Shown: positions 54,273 to 62,632, counted from the stretch's first letter. The stretch is 64,000 nt of DNA from Orenia metallireducens (GCF_003001995.1 NZ_PVNB01000001.1:1-64000); one strand, 5' to 3'. Numbers and translations are program-made. Notes: generated from the sequence alone by a model not told the origin.

Positions 54273-54402
54273 AAAACTTTTGATTTTAAAACGATATGAA
54301 GTTTTCGGTACTTGCCCATCGAAGGCAGTGCACCAAAATTTCTTATTGAAGAATGCAATGAAAATTTGGGTTAAAAGATCAAGCCCGTCACACCATTTAA
54401 AC
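54268..54402 (+). repeat. tRNA-cluster spacer repeat, copies 2 and 3
   Basis: Copy 2 starts CACCAAAAACTT and has stem AAACTT/AAGTTT and TGCC-CATCGAA-GGCA. Copy 3 starts near 54331 with CACCAAAATTT and has stem AAATTT/AAATTT, then GATCAAGCCCGTCACACC. Confidence 0.55.
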
Positions 54403-54418
54403 AGATTAAATTTTTTAG

Positions 54419-54447
54419 TTGACAAGCAATTAAAAATGATTTATAAT
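54419..54447 (+). promoter_or_regulatory. Internal promoter before tRNA-Glu
   Basis: TTGACA (54419-54424), 17 bp, TATAAT (54442-54447), perfect consensus. It splits the cluster into two transcription units. Confidence 0.88.
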
Positions 54448-54479
54448 CTGGTATTGTGAGTAATTGATAATCCTAATAG

Positions 54480-54555
54480 GCCCCCATCGTCTAGTGGCCT
54501 AGGATACTGGGTTTTCATCCCAGCGACAGGGGTTCGAATCCCCTTGGGGGTACCA
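54480..54555 (+). tRNA. tRNA-Glu (TTC)
   Basis: Acceptor GCCCCCA/TGGGGGT, anticodon loop TTTTCAT with TTC, CCA encoded. Confidence 0.96.
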
Positions 54556-54652
54556 TTAATTAGCTACTAACTTCTAGCTATTAGTCACTAGCTTAAAACC
54601 TTTTTAAGTTCTAAGCCAGTAGCCAAAAGCTGGCAGCCAACAGCTAAAACAA

Positions 54653-54728
54653 GGGCGAATAGCTCAGTTGGGAGAGCACCTGCCTTACAAGCAGGGGGTC
54701 ACAGGTTCAAGTCCTGTTTCGCCCACCA
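54653..54728 (+). tRNA. tRNA-Val (TAC)
   Basis: Acceptor GGGCGAA/TTCGCCC, anticodon loop CTTACAA with TAC, CCA encoded. Confidence 0.96.
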
Positions 54729-54819
54729 TTTTATTTAGTTAAGAATTAAAAGTTAAAAATTAAGAGTTGTAATGATCTTTAATTATTAACTCTTCACTAT
54801 TAACTTTTGACTAATATAC

Positions 54820-54896
54820 GGGGATGTGGTGGAGTTGGTTACCACGCCGGCCTGTCACGCCGGAGGTCGCGAGTTCGAGTCTCGTCATCCTCGCCA
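54820..54896 (+). tRNA. tRNA-Asp (GTC)
   Basis: Acceptor GGGGATG/CATCCTC with one G-U pair, anticodon loop CTGTCAC with GTC, CCA encoded. Confidence 0.95.
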
Positions 54897-54960
54897 TTTA
54901 TTTTGTTAGCTTCTAGTAGTTAGCTACCAGCTATTAGCTAGAGGCAAAAAACAAAAACAT

Positions 54961-55036
54961 GCTAACTTAGCTCAGTTGGTAGAGCAGCTGACTTGTAATC
55001 AGCAGGTCGTCGGTTCGACTCCGACAGTTAGCTCCA
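54961..55036 (+). tRNA. tRNA-Thr (TGT)
   Basis: Acceptor GCTAACT/AGTTAGC, anticodon loop CTTGTAA with TGT, CCA encoded. Confidence 0.96.
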
Positions 55037-55132
55037 TTTATTTTATTAATAATTGATAATTTTCAGTTAAAAAATAAAGCTACTAAAGCTTTTATTATAG
55101 ATTGTTAGTTATTAATTAAAAACAAAATACAC

Positions 55133-55217
55133 GGAGGGGTTCCCGAGTGGTCAAAGGGAGCAGACTGTAAATCTGCCGGCGACGCCTTCAGAGGTTCAAA
55201 TCCTCTCCCCTCCACCA
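55133..55217 (+). tRNA. tRNA-Tyr (GTA)
   Basis: Acceptor GGAGGGG/CCCCTCC, anticodon loop CTGTAAA with GTA, long variable arm, CCA encoded, 85 nt. Confidence 0.96.
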
Positions 55218-55227
55218 TTTACTCTAT

Positions 55228-55259
55228 ACTTGGTTATTAACCAAGTCTTTTTATTTTTT
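55228..55259 (+). terminator. Terminator of the tRNA cluster
   Basis: ACTTGGTT/AACCAAGT stem with ATT loop and a T-rich tail. Confidence 0.88.
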
Positions 55260-55301
55260 GAATATTAATCTAAACTTATTAAAAATTAATAGATATGATA
55301 C

Positions 55302-55339
55302 AAAGAGGCGAGGATGATTTAAATCATCCTCGCCTCTTT
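55302..55339 (-). terminator. Terminator of the thioredoxin-like gene
   Basis: A perfect 19-bp palindromic stem: AAAGAGGCGAGGATGATTT and its complement. Confidence 0.9.
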
Positions 55340-55342
55340 CCA

Positions 55343-55669
55343 TTATAAGAAGGACTTTATCTGATAGTATAAGTCACTACTCTCTCTTATTCCAAAAGCA
55401 GTATATACAACCTTTCCTTCTATAAATAGCTTCAATATAGGTACACTAGATACCTGATATCGCTCTACAATCTTTGGAGAATTTGAAATAGAACATTCAT
55501 AAACTAAAATTTCAGGAAATGAATCTATGACTTGATTTAAGTTCTTCTTAGCAATCTGGCAATAACCACAGTTTTGTGAAGTAAAGAGTATCAATAAGTT
55601 CTTATAAGAATCTACTATTCTATCAAAATTATCGTCATTTACTTTAGCATATTCTATTATGCCTATCAC
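55343..55669 (-). CDS. Thioredoxin-like protein
   Basis: A 108-residue thioredoxin-fold protein with the redox motif N-C-G-Y-C in LLILFTSQNCGYCQIAKKNL and the cis-Pro segment QVSSVPILKLFIEGK. The CGYC centre differs from the CGPC of housekeeping thioredoxin, suggesting a glutaredoxin-like or specialised role. RBS AAGGAGTG. Monocistronic, with a strong terminator. Confidence 0.88.
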   Translation of the reverse strand: MIGIIEYAKVNDDNFDRIVDSYKNLLILFTSQNCGYCQIAKKNLNQVIDSFPEILVYECSISNSPKIVERYQVSSVPILKLFIEGKVVYTAFGIRESSDLYYQIKSFL

Positions 55670-55820
55670 TCCTTATCCTCTTTGAATAAACAAGTGGAAA
55701 GCTGCTTTAATTAGATATTAGTCAATTATTAAATTTAGAAGATTTGATTAAGATTATCTCTCAAATAGATAGAAAGCTATAGATTAATTTAATGACAGCT
55801 TATAAGCTATCAACTAGAAA

Positions 55821-56045
55821 TTATGAAACCTTCTCTTGATAAAGCCCCTTCTCTAAGCTGGCTAATTGCTGTTGCTTCTCTTCTCTTATTTGAGCCTTTA
55901 ATGACTTTATCTTTTTACTAGCGTCTATAATCTTTACGGTCAACTCTTCTTTATCTTGATAATTATCAGTGTGTTCATAATCATACTTCAATAGACTTAT
56001 TACCTCTTGCCAAACATGTAACTCTAACTCTAGTCCTTTTTTCAT
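55821..56045 (-). CDS. Small coiled-coil protein of unknown function
   Basis: 74 residues, rich in Lys, Glu and Gln, mostly helical: LELELHVWQEVISLLKYDYEHTD then IIDASKKIKSLKAQIREEKQQQLASLEKG. No known motif is recognised. A good RBS (AAGGGGAGAT) before the ATG and charged-helix composition unlike the surrounding spacers support a real gene. Neighbours give no functional hint. Confidence 0.65.
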   Translation of the reverse strand: MKKGLELELHVWQEVISLLKYDYEHTDNYQDKEELTVKIIDASKKIKSLKAQIREEKQQQLASLEKGLYQEKVS

Positions 56046-56114
56046 CTCAAATATCTCCCCTTACTATTTTAATTTATGATAATATTCAACTAAAGATACT
56101 TTAATTTTAAAGAA

Positions 56115-56972
56115 CTAAAAATTATCGATATTCTCCCTATACTTCCTATAACTACTATGCAACCTTCTTGTTATAGGACCAATTTTGCCATCATTGACCT
56201 TTCTACCATCTATCTCTATAACACCTAAGACTTCCTTAGTAGTACTGGTAATAAAGACCTCATCAGCATCATAAAGCTCTTCTACTGTATAGGTCTCTTC
56301 TTTAGCTTCAAAGCTCTCTTCAGCTAATTCTAGAACTATCTCTCTAGTAATACCACTTAATAATTTATTAGTAATTGGATGGGTTATAACTATACCATCT
56401 TTAACTATAAATACATTACTACTAGTCCCTTCAATGACAATATTATCAGGTGACACAAAAAATCCTTCAAAAGCACCTTGGTCCTTAGCCTCTTGATTTG
56501 CCAAGATATTAGGTAGTAAGTTAGTAGTTTTTATATTACAATAACTCCATCTAGTATCTAACAGGGTTACTGCATTAACACCACTCTCCCATAACTCTTC
56601 TGGAAAAGGCTGAGGTGGTAGAAGATACATAATAATTGTAGGGTCAAGGTCAGGGTTAAAACTATGATTTCTAGGTGAAACCCCACGGGTTACCTGGATA
56701 TAAAGGCTTCCCGATTGATTATTTATATTCTTATCTATAACCTTTAATGCTATCTCTTTTAACTCCTCTAAGGTGTGCTTGACCTTTAATCTAATTAAAT
56801 CTGCACTATTTAATAGTCTCTTAAAATGTTCATCAGCTTTAAATAATTTTCCATCGTATAATTTAATGACTTCATAGATTCCATCACCAAATTGAAATCC
56901 CCTATCCTCAATAGAGACTTTTGCATCAGATTGTTCTACAAATTGTCCACTTATGTAAGCTATATCTTTCAT
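56115..56972 (-). CDS. dat: D-amino-acid transaminase (class IV aminotransferase)
   Basis: A 285-residue PLP enzyme of fold type IV. The N-terminal YISGQFVEQSDAKVSIEDRGFQFGDGIYEV and VTRGVSPRNHSF are typical of D-alanine aminotransferase. The lysine that holds PLP is in WSYCNIKTTNLLPNI, and the Glu/Gly-rich phosphate cup is in VIEGTSSNVFIV and FITSTTKEVLGV. It supplies D-glutamate or D-alanine for peptidoglycan. A branched-chain or aminodeoxychorismate activity is less likely. Start 56972 follows GAGGGG. Confidence 0.9.
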   Translation of the reverse strand: MKDIAYISGQFVEQSDAKVSIEDRGFQFGDGIYEVIKLYDGKLFKADEHFKRLLNSADLIRLKVKHTLEELKEIALKVIDKNINNQSGSLYIQVTRGVSPRNHSFNPDLDPTIIMYLLPPQPFPEELWESGVNAVTLLDTRWSYCNIKTTNLLPNILANQEAKDQGAFEGFFVSPDNIVIEGTSSNVFIVKDGIVITHPITNKLLSGITREIVLELAEESFEAKEETYTVEELYDADEVFITSTTKEVLGVIEIDGRKVNDGKIGPITRRLHSSYRKYRENIDNF

Positions 56973-57015
56973 TATTCCCCTCCTCAAGAAAAAAATACTA
57001 TAAAAGCATCAATTA

Positions 57016-57474
57016 TTATAATAATTCTGAAAAACCAGTCTGTCTTAAGGCTTCATATAAAACTATACATACTGAGTTAGCCAGATTAAGTGACCTAGTC
57101 TCAGCCTTCATTGGAATTCTAATACAATTATCAGAATAATCCTTGATAATATTATCAGGCAAACCTGTAGTTTCTCTACCAAAGACTAGAAAATCATCAG
57201 ACTCATACTCGACATCTGTATAATGATTCTTAGCATATTTAGTAGAAAAATAAAAGTTACTATCACTATACTTTTCAAATAACTCTTCTAAACTATCATA
57301 ATAATGAATATTCAATTTATCCCAATAATCCAATCCTGCTCGTTTGACAGTCTTTTCATCAGTTGAAAAACCTAAAGGTCTAATAAGATGTAAGCTCGAT
57401 CCAGTACAGGCACAAGTCCGAGCAATGTTTCCAGTATTGGGTGGAATCTGTGGTTGATATAAAACTATATTCAC
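57016..57474 (-). CDS. trmL: tRNA (cytidine/uridine-34-2'-O)-methyltransferase
   Basis: A 152-residue SPOUT methyltransferase that methylates the wobble ribose of certain leucine tRNAs. Family motifs are NIVLYQPQIPPNTGNIARTC, LIRPLGF, LVFGRETTGLP and RIPMKAETRSLNLANSV, the trefoil-knot SAM site. GTG start at 57474 follows AAGGAGG; the upstream 14 codons are not needed. It is 43 bp upstream of dat on the same strand. Confidence 0.93.
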   Translation of the reverse strand: MNIVLYQPQIPPNTGNIARTCACTGSSLHLIRPLGFSTDEKTVKRAGLDYWDKLNIHYYDSLEELFEKYSDSNFYFSTKYAKNHYTDVEYESDDFLVFGRETTGLPDNIIKDYSDNCIRIPMKAETRSLNLANSVCIVLYEALRQTGFSELL

Positions 57475-57611
57475 TGTTATCCTCCTTAATCTTAAAAGTA
57501 TTTCAAACGATTTCATAAAATAAGCAAATATTATTAAACAATAATTATTCTTACTTAATCTATCATACTGCTACTTATAAAATCTCATACTTATTTCTTT
57601 TTATGAAAAGA

Positions 57612-58076
57612 TTATAATTTAGTAATTATCCTATCTATCTCTTCTTCATTAAATACTTCAATTCCTTCTTTTTGTAGCAATGCAGTAGTAACTCCTACCC
57701 CTGCCTTCTTATTTCCACTAAAGCTCCCATCATATATCACTCTACTACCACAGGAAGGACTTTTAGCCTTTAATATTGCCAAGCTACAACCATGCTCTTT
57801 AATTAAAGCTAAAGATTCTCTAGCCCCTTCAATAAAACTAACTGTAACATCATTCCCTTCTTTGTCTATAACCCTAGCAATACCTTCCAATACACCTTTA
57901 CCATCACCACCCTGAATCTCAGCAGGCGGTCTAGGCGTGCTTAATCCTCCTAGCACTTCAGGACAGATACTGATAACCTCTTCATCCTCTAGTAATTCTG
58001 TTATTCTACGATCATAGTTATTATTTCCACTATACCTACAATCTTCACCTAATAAACAAGAACTCACTGCTATCAT
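57612..58076 (-). CDS. DUF523 family protein
   Basis: A 154-residue protein with the DUF523 landmarks VSSCLLGEDCRYSG, ICPEVLGGLSTPRPPAEI and AILKAKSPSCGS. The conserved cysteines suggest a metal or Fe-S site, and the function is unknown. ATG 58076 is preferred; TTG 58082 is too close to AAGGGG. It starts 7 bases after the stop of the next upstream gene, so the two form an operon. Confidence 0.85.
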   Translation of the reverse strand: MIAVSSCLLGEDCRYSGNNNYDRRITELLEDEEVISICPEVLGGLSTPRPPAEIQGGDGKGVLEGIARVIDKEGNDVTVSFIEGARESLALIKEHGCSLAILKAKSPSCGSRVIYDGSFSGNKKAGVGVTTALLQKEGIEVFNEEEIDRIITKL

Positions 58077-58082
58077 CAACAA

Positions 58083-58430
58083 CTACCCCTTCTTTAACCA
58101 ATTTTGAGCCTCTTCTAATGTCATAAACTGCTCTATCTCAGCATAATTTTTATACTTTCTTTTCCACAATCTAAATTTAAACTTATTGACCAACTCTGGC
58201 AAAACAATTGAAATTCTCTTTACCTTTATCTTAGACAGATATTGAATAAAGATATCAAATTGACTATCATTTAAATTAACTCCTCTTACATCTAACAACA
58301 AACTATTATTACCTACCTCAAATTCCAATAGTTCGTTGATTTTTCTACAAATTGCTTTGGACTCCACCTCATCTATTATATCATTTCCAGTGACAACTAT
58401 AAACTCTTCTTTATTAGTTAATTTATACAA
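58083..58430 (-). CDS. STAS-like (SpoIIAA-type fold) hypothetical protein
   Basis: 115 residues with alternating beta/alpha pattern: NNSLLLDVRGVNLNDSQFDIFIQYLSKIKVKRISIVLPE, ending in EEAQNWLKKG. This resembles single-domain STAS/SpoIIAA-like proteins of unknown role. No phosphorylatable Ser in a DSG-type loop is seen. Upstream partner of the DUF523 gene. Confidence 0.6.
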   Translation of the reverse strand: MYKLTNKEEFIVVTGNDIIDEVESKAICRKINELLEFEVGNNSLLLDVRGVNLNDSQFDIFIQYLSKIKVKRISIVLPELVNKFKFRLWKRKYKNYAEIEQFMTLEEAQNWLKKG

Positions 58431-58544
58431 TTAAATCTCCCCCTTCCATACTCTTCTTTTATAATATTACAGGAGATTTAATTCTGTGTTTATTAAAGTG
58501 GTATAATCATCTGCTATGCTAATTAAGCTTTAATGTAAGTAGTG

Positions 58545-58712
58545 ATATTTAATAAGGATATTGCGACAGTTTAGCTACTAGCTTCTGACCTCTCCTACGG
58601 GTTTAAAAATCATAAACCCTCCGTGATAAATCTGCTATTAGCTAAGAACTTATAAAACTAGAGGCTAGTAGCTAGTGGCTATTAAAAAGTGTTACAATAT
58701 CTATCTATTTTA
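58545..58712. repeat. Dispersed inverted-repeat element R8 (complete)
   Basis: The left end is TTTAATAAGGATATTGCGAC, then AGTTT (58548-58572). The inverted right end is AAAAAGTGTTACAATATCTA (58684-58703). The interior is quasi-palindromic GCTACTAGCTTC and AGGCTAGTAGCTAGTGGCTA. It is the cleanest complete member of the family in this window. Confidence 0.75.
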
Positions 58713-58743
58713 TCAATCCTTATCCCATTAAAGAGGAGATAAA

Positions 58744-59679
58744 TCAATGGGTCTTAGACCTTAAATGGAGTGGCAGAATCTCATATTTATCTAATACTAT
58801 CTTATATCCATAGGCAGCTTGGCTGAACTTCTCTTCTGCTTGATTTAGTGGCATTCCCATTAGATTGATATTTCTTAAATCCCCTTCTCCTACTTTTGAT
58901 CTAATCAATTGATGGAGATAGGAGACAGCTTGTTGACGAAAACCTAATAGTCTTGCCCCTACCACATCAGTAGCAATAGGATCTGTACCTGCTACTACCA
59001 AATCAGCATTGACAGGCTTACCATGAGAAGGACCTGTACCTATCATCCCATTATCACCACTTAAAATCGTCAAATCTATAGGAATTAATTTTGCCATAGC
59101 CGCTATAAATTCATGTAAGTATTCATGGATTCCTCTATCTGCTTTAGGAAATCCATGAATCTCAGCTGGAGGCCATGCTAGAGCAATATTCTTTATTCCT
59201 AAAGAGACTGTTGCCTCTTCATGGTGCTTTATTTGAGTATAAGAGATTAAAAAATCCGTTTCAGTCAATACCTTATTCAACTTAATCTTTTTAATAATTG
59301 GATGGTCAAGTTCAAACTCCTCATAAGGACCATAATTTAAATCAACAAAATCTACACCCTCATCCTCAATAATCTGTTGATATCCTGTCTTCTTCATTAC
59401 ATCCTTTGTATCTGCTCCACCAGAGCCAGTAGCAACAACTATTCTAGCGGGAGATTTCTCCTTAATATATTGAATCAACTTTCTTAGAGATTCAGGACCT
59501 ACTACTGTTCCAGTCTGAGGTGTGTTATAATTTACCCAATTTGGTGTAATAGTTACTCTATCCTTAGCAGTAATCACTTTATCTGTAGGTAACATAGCCA
59601 AAAGCCCTTGAATCACATCACCTTCAAGCCCTTCTCCTAGAGCTACACAAGGCTCTTTAACCTTTCGCTCTCTTAACAT
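58744..59679 (-). CDS. DUF362 domain protein
   Basis: A 311-residue DUF362 protein: GLEGDVIQGLLAMLP, ITPNWVNYNTPQTGTVVGPESLRKLIQYIKEKSP, ATGSGGADTKDVMKKTGYQ, DFLISYTQIKHHEEATVSLGIKNIALAWPPA and VAGTDPIATDVVGARLLGF. Family members often carry ferredoxin domains; none is present here. The function is unknown. RBS GGAGGGA. It stands alone between R8 and the SOD gene. Confidence 0.85.
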   Translation of the reverse strand: MLRERKVKEPCVALGEGLEGDVIQGLLAMLPTDKVITAKDRVTITPNWVNYNTPQTGTVVGPESLRKLIQYIKEKSPARIVVATGSGGADTKDVMKKTGYQQIIEDEGVDFVDLNYGPYEEFELDHPIIKKIKLNKVLTETDFLISYTQIKHHEEATVSLGIKNIALAWPPAEIHGFPKADRGIHEYLHEFIAAMAKLIPIDLTILSGDNGMIGTGPSHGKPVNADLVVAGTDPIATDVVGARLLGFRQQAVSYLHQLIRSKVGEGDLRNINLMGMPLNQAEEKFSQAAYGYKIVLDKYEILPLHLRSKTH

Positions 59680-59737
59680 GTAATCCCTCCATCTTCTCTA
59701 ACCATTTTTGCCATAGTTTGTCCAATTAAAAGAAATA

Positions 59738-59773
59738 AATTCAAGAACGAAGCAATTATACCGTTCTTGAATT
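59738..59773 (-). terminator. Terminator of sodC
   Basis: AATTCAAGAACG/CGTTCTTGAATT stem. Confidence 0.75.
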
Positions 59774-59780
59774 ATATAGC

Positions 59781-60257
59781 TTAATCCCATTCAATCACTC
59801 CACAAGCCAGCCTTTTTCCAGCATCACCCGCTGGTTGGCTCCGATAATCATCAGGATTTTGATGTATAATAACTGAACGCCCCACAACATCTTCTACCTC
59901 AAATTCATTAGTAAAAACACTCATTCTAGCATAGCCATCATTAGAGAATAATACAGGTAGATCCCCTGCATGATCACCATGGGGTTGATTATCAGGATTG
60001 TAATGCCCTCCTGCTGCCTGAAAAGGATCATTAGGATCTCCTATCTTACAACTGCCAAACTCATGGATATGAAAGCCATGGGGCCCAATTGGATCTTCTC
60101 CATCTCTAGCTGGTTGATAAGGAGGTAAACCACTAACCTCTACAGAGACCTTGGTGCCATCTGCTACAGGGATAAAATAGACTATTCCCCTTATCTGTGG
60201 TGCTAGAGGACCACCTTTAATTCTAGCACAAGCTATTCTTCTGAATAAATTTACCAT
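59781..60257 (-). CDS. sodC: Cu/Zn superoxide dismutase family protein, no signal peptide
   Basis: A 158-residue SodC-like protein. Copper ligands are in GFHIHEFGSC (two His). The bridging/zinc loop is GGHYNPDNQPHGDHAGDLP (several His and an Asp). The last copper His is in VIIHQNPDD, and AGDAGKRLACGVI ends the fold; the two Cys can form the usual disulfide. The N-terminus MVNLFRRIACARIKGGPLAP has no export signal, so the protein would be cytosolic, unlike most bacterial SodC. Expected activity is superoxide dismutation, but some Firmicute homologues are weak or inactive. RBS GGAGGG. Confidence 0.88.
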   Translation of the reverse strand: MVNLFRRIACARIKGGPLAPQIRGIVYFIPVADGTKVSVEVSGLPPYQPARDGEDPIGPHGFHIHEFGSCKIGDPNDPFQAAGGHYNPDNQPHGDHAGDLPVLFSNDGYARMSVFTNEFEVEDVVGRSVIIHQNPDDYRSQPAGDAGKRLACGVIEWD

Positions 60258-60381
60258 AGTTATTCCCTCCTAATTCCTATATAATAGGAGATATCCTTTG
60301 TTACTAAACTTGTAACTATCTTATTCATTCAGTTTAAAAATGTGCTTAATCTTGATATTAAAATTTATATTAATTTTATCC

Positions 60382-60410
60382 TTGACAGTCAAAAGTATTT
60401 TAGTTATAAT
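60382..60410 (+). promoter_or_regulatory. Promoter of tRNA-Met
   Basis: TTGACA (60382-60387), 17 bp, TATAAT (60405-60410), 32 bp before the tRNA. Confidence 0.9.
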
Positions 60411-60442
60411 ATTAATTGTCGTTGCAAAAATTTCAACACTCT

Positions 60443-60519
60443 GGACCTGTAGCTCAGTTGGTCAGAGCACTCGGCTCATAACCGATAGGTCGGAGGTTCA
60501 AATCCTCCCAGGTCCACCA
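60443..60519 (+). tRNA. tRNA-Met (CAT), elongator type
   Basis: Acceptor GGACCTG/CAGGTCC, anticodon loop CTCATAA with CAT, CCA encoded. The first acceptor pair is G-C, so it is not an initiator. A lysidine-modified Ile tRNA is a less likely alternative. Confidence 0.93.
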
Positions 60520-60546
60520 TTAAATTTAATAATTATAAAAAAAGAA

Positions 60547-60577
60547 CTGCCTTTTGGGCAGATTTTTTATTTTTTTT
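60547..60577 (+). terminator. Terminator of tRNA-Met
   Basis: CTGCC/GGGCAG stem with a TTTT loop and a long T-run. Confidence 0.85.
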
Positions 60578-60586
60578 TGCAATAAA

Positions 60587-60624
60587 AAAACTCCTCTGTT
60601 ATCAGCTGATAACAGAGGAGTTTT
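60587..60624 (-). terminator. Terminator of the Na/Pi cotransporter gene
   Basis: A perfect 19-bp stem AAAACTCCTCTGTTATCAG with its complement. Confidence 0.9.
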
Positions 60625-60636
60625 TAAAATTATCAT

Positions 60637-62280
60637 TTATTTCTTTTCAATAAAGCTATGACCAATATCAGCAGATTGGTCACTGATATGCTCTAATTTT
60701 TCAAGGATCTCTAAATAGACAATAGCAGCACCTGGTATACAGGAACCTTGATTTAATCTCTTCATATGTTCCTCACGATATTCTCTTTGTAAATCATCTA
60801 CGTATTGTTCAGCCTGAATCAATTCAGTAGCTATTGACATACTCTCTTTCTCAATCAATTCATAAGTCTTAGCCAAGATATCCAAGGAAATATCAAAGAT
60901 ATTTTGAATACTATCTCTAGCATCTTCAGAGAATTCATTCTTATTATTTATATGCTCAATAAGTAACTTCGATAATGAATCAGCATCATCACCAACACTT
61001 TCAATCGCATCTATAATGATAAAGTACATATCGATTGTTTTAATATCCTCTTCCGACAAGTTAGCTTGAGGTATCTTAGTTAAAAAGACTAATAACTCCT
61101 CCTCTAACTCATTGACAATCTCTTCTTTTTTGCGAATAGAATCTATTAAGTCCTTATTCTCATTTAGAAACGCTTCCTTCGCATCTCTAACCATATCAGT
61201 AGAGATTTCTAACATACGAGCCACTTCACGCTTTAATTGCTCTACTGCTACACTAGGAGTCTCTAACATTCTCTCATCAAGATAGCTTAAGCCACGTTTA
61301 ATATCATCATCTTCACCTGGAACAATATAATTTACAATTTTAACAATGAATCCTACAAAAGGTAACCAGATAAGTGCATTGATAATATTGAAAGCCGAAT
61401 GGGTATTAGCAATCATTCTAACTGCATTAACCTCATGACCAGCACTTAAGGCTCTGTTAGTAAAGAAGTTCTCTAAAATCCCAGTAAAGTTTGGAATAAT
61501 ATATAAAGTTACTAAAAAGACAAGAGAACCAATTACATTAAATACTGTATGGGCTGCTGCAGCACGCTTAGCATTACGATTAGTCCCAATACTTGATAAT
61601 ATCGCTGTAATAGTAGTACCAATGTTATCTCCTAATAAAATCGGTACAGCAGCATGATAATCTAATACTCCTACAGATAATAAACTGATTAAGATACCGA
61701 TACTAGCACTACTACTCTGCACCATTACTGTCATCATAGTTCCTACTAATACACCTAAAATAGGAACATGGCTAAAGGTTCTCATCCAATGAACAAAAGC
61801 CTCAGATTTTCTAAGGGGCTTCATTGTATCTTTCATGATTGTCATTCCTAAGAATAAGATACCAAAGCCTAAAAGAACTTGTCCTAAATGCTTGAGTTTA
61901 TCATTCTTACTAAATAAATACAATACAGCACCGATAGCGATTGCATGTAATGAATAATGACTTAATTTAAAAGAAATCAACTGGGCTGTGATAGTTGTCC
62001 CAATATTGGCACCAAAGATTACCCCAACCGACTGTTTTAAAGTCATTAAACCTGCATTAACAAAACCTACTACCATTACTGTTGTAGCACTACTACTTTG
62101 AATAATAGCTGTTACTCCAGTCCCCACTAGTAAACCAGCTATACGGTTAGTAGTCAATAGACCTATTAATTGCTTTAATTTGTTACCAGCAGATTTTTGT
62201 AAGCCATCTCCCATCTGCTTCATCCCATAAATAAAAAGCCCCAAACCACCTAATAAAGAAAATACCATATCTAACGACAA
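60637..62280 (-). CDS. Na/Pi cotransporter family protein with PhoU-like domain
   Basis: A 547-residue NptA-type carrier. Two Na/Pi repeats are seen, each with a QSSS motif (TAIIQSSSATTVMVVGFVNAG and MTVMVQSSSASIGILIS), then a membrane segment to about residue 325. A cytosolic PhoU-like helical domain (about 345-545) follows. It imports phosphate with sodium, or exports phosphate, and a sodium gradient is natural in a halophile. A TTG start at 62280 is chosen: GGAAGGAGAG lies 7 bases upstream. The longer frame starts inside that RBS region and lacks one of its own. Confidence 0.9.
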   Translation of the reverse strand: MSLDMVFSLLGGLGLFIYGMKQMGDGLQKSAGNKLKQLIGLLTTNRIAGLLVGTGVTAIIQSSSATTVMVVGFVNAGLMTLKQSVGVIFGANIGTTITAQLISFKLSHYSLHAIAIGAVLYLFSKNDKLKHLGQVLLGFGILFLGMTIMKDTMKPLRKSEAFVHWMRTFSHVPILGVLVGTMMTVMVQSSSASIGILISLLSVGVLDYHAAVPILLGDNIGTTITAILSSIGTNRNAKRAAAAHTVFNVIGSLVFLVTLYIIPNFTGILENFFTNRALSAGHEVNAVRMIANTHSAFNIINALIWLPFVGFIVKIVNYIVPGEDDDIKRGLSYLDERMLETPSVAVEQLKREVARMLEISTDMVRDAKEAFLNENKDLIDSIRKKEEIVNELEEELLVFLTKIPQANLSEEDIKTIDMYFIIIDAIESVGDDADSLSKLLIEHINNKNEFSEDARDSIQNIFDISLDILAKTYELIEKESMSIATELIQAEQYVDDLQREYREEHMKRLNQGSCIPGAAIVYLEILEKLEHISDQSADIGHSFIEKK

Positions 62281-62592
62281 GTAAATCTCTCCTTCCCCAA
62301 AATTAAGTTTTAAAGGTACAAAATAAACAAGTCCCAAACAAGTTTATTTTTCGACATTAATTGCCAAAATCCTTTAATATTTATTTCAAAAGGTTTATAA
62401 TAAAATATAAATTATTCATTATAGACCTTTAAAATCCCAAGAAGTATCTATGTACTATGATGACTTGATATTAATAATTTTATAAATAAAATTAATATTC
62501 ATAAATACACACCATCTATTATTATATCATTTTTTTAATTTTGGTCAAGTTAATCAAATTTAATTAATGCCAGTAATTTAACTAATTAAAAA
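62281..62592. other. AT-rich spacer
   Basis: Upstream of the Na/Pi gene. It holds an imperfect CCTTT/AAAGG inverted repeat near 62370-62400 and no ORF. Confidence 0.4.
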
Positions 62593-62614
62593 AAGGCAAC
62601 TCTAAGGTTGCCTT
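62593..62614 (-). terminator. Terminator of the DAHP synthase gene
   Basis: AAGGCAAC/GTTGCCTT stem with a TCTAAG loop and T-rich flank. Confidence 0.8.
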
Positions 62615-62632
62615 AATATAGAAGTTTCAAAT

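Noticed and set aside
54385-54402. GCCCGTCACACC resembling the 3' end of 16S rRNA
   Set aside because: Only about 12 bases match, within a repeat that has its own structure; no other rRNA sequence is present.
54262-54459. Plus-strand ORF after tRNA-Lys (TTT)
   Set aside because: It starts inside the tRNA and runs through the spacer repeats; no RBS.
60340-60585. Plus-strand ORF across the tRNA-Met gene
   Set aside because: It overlaps a high-confidence tRNA, its promoter and terminator, and has no RBS.
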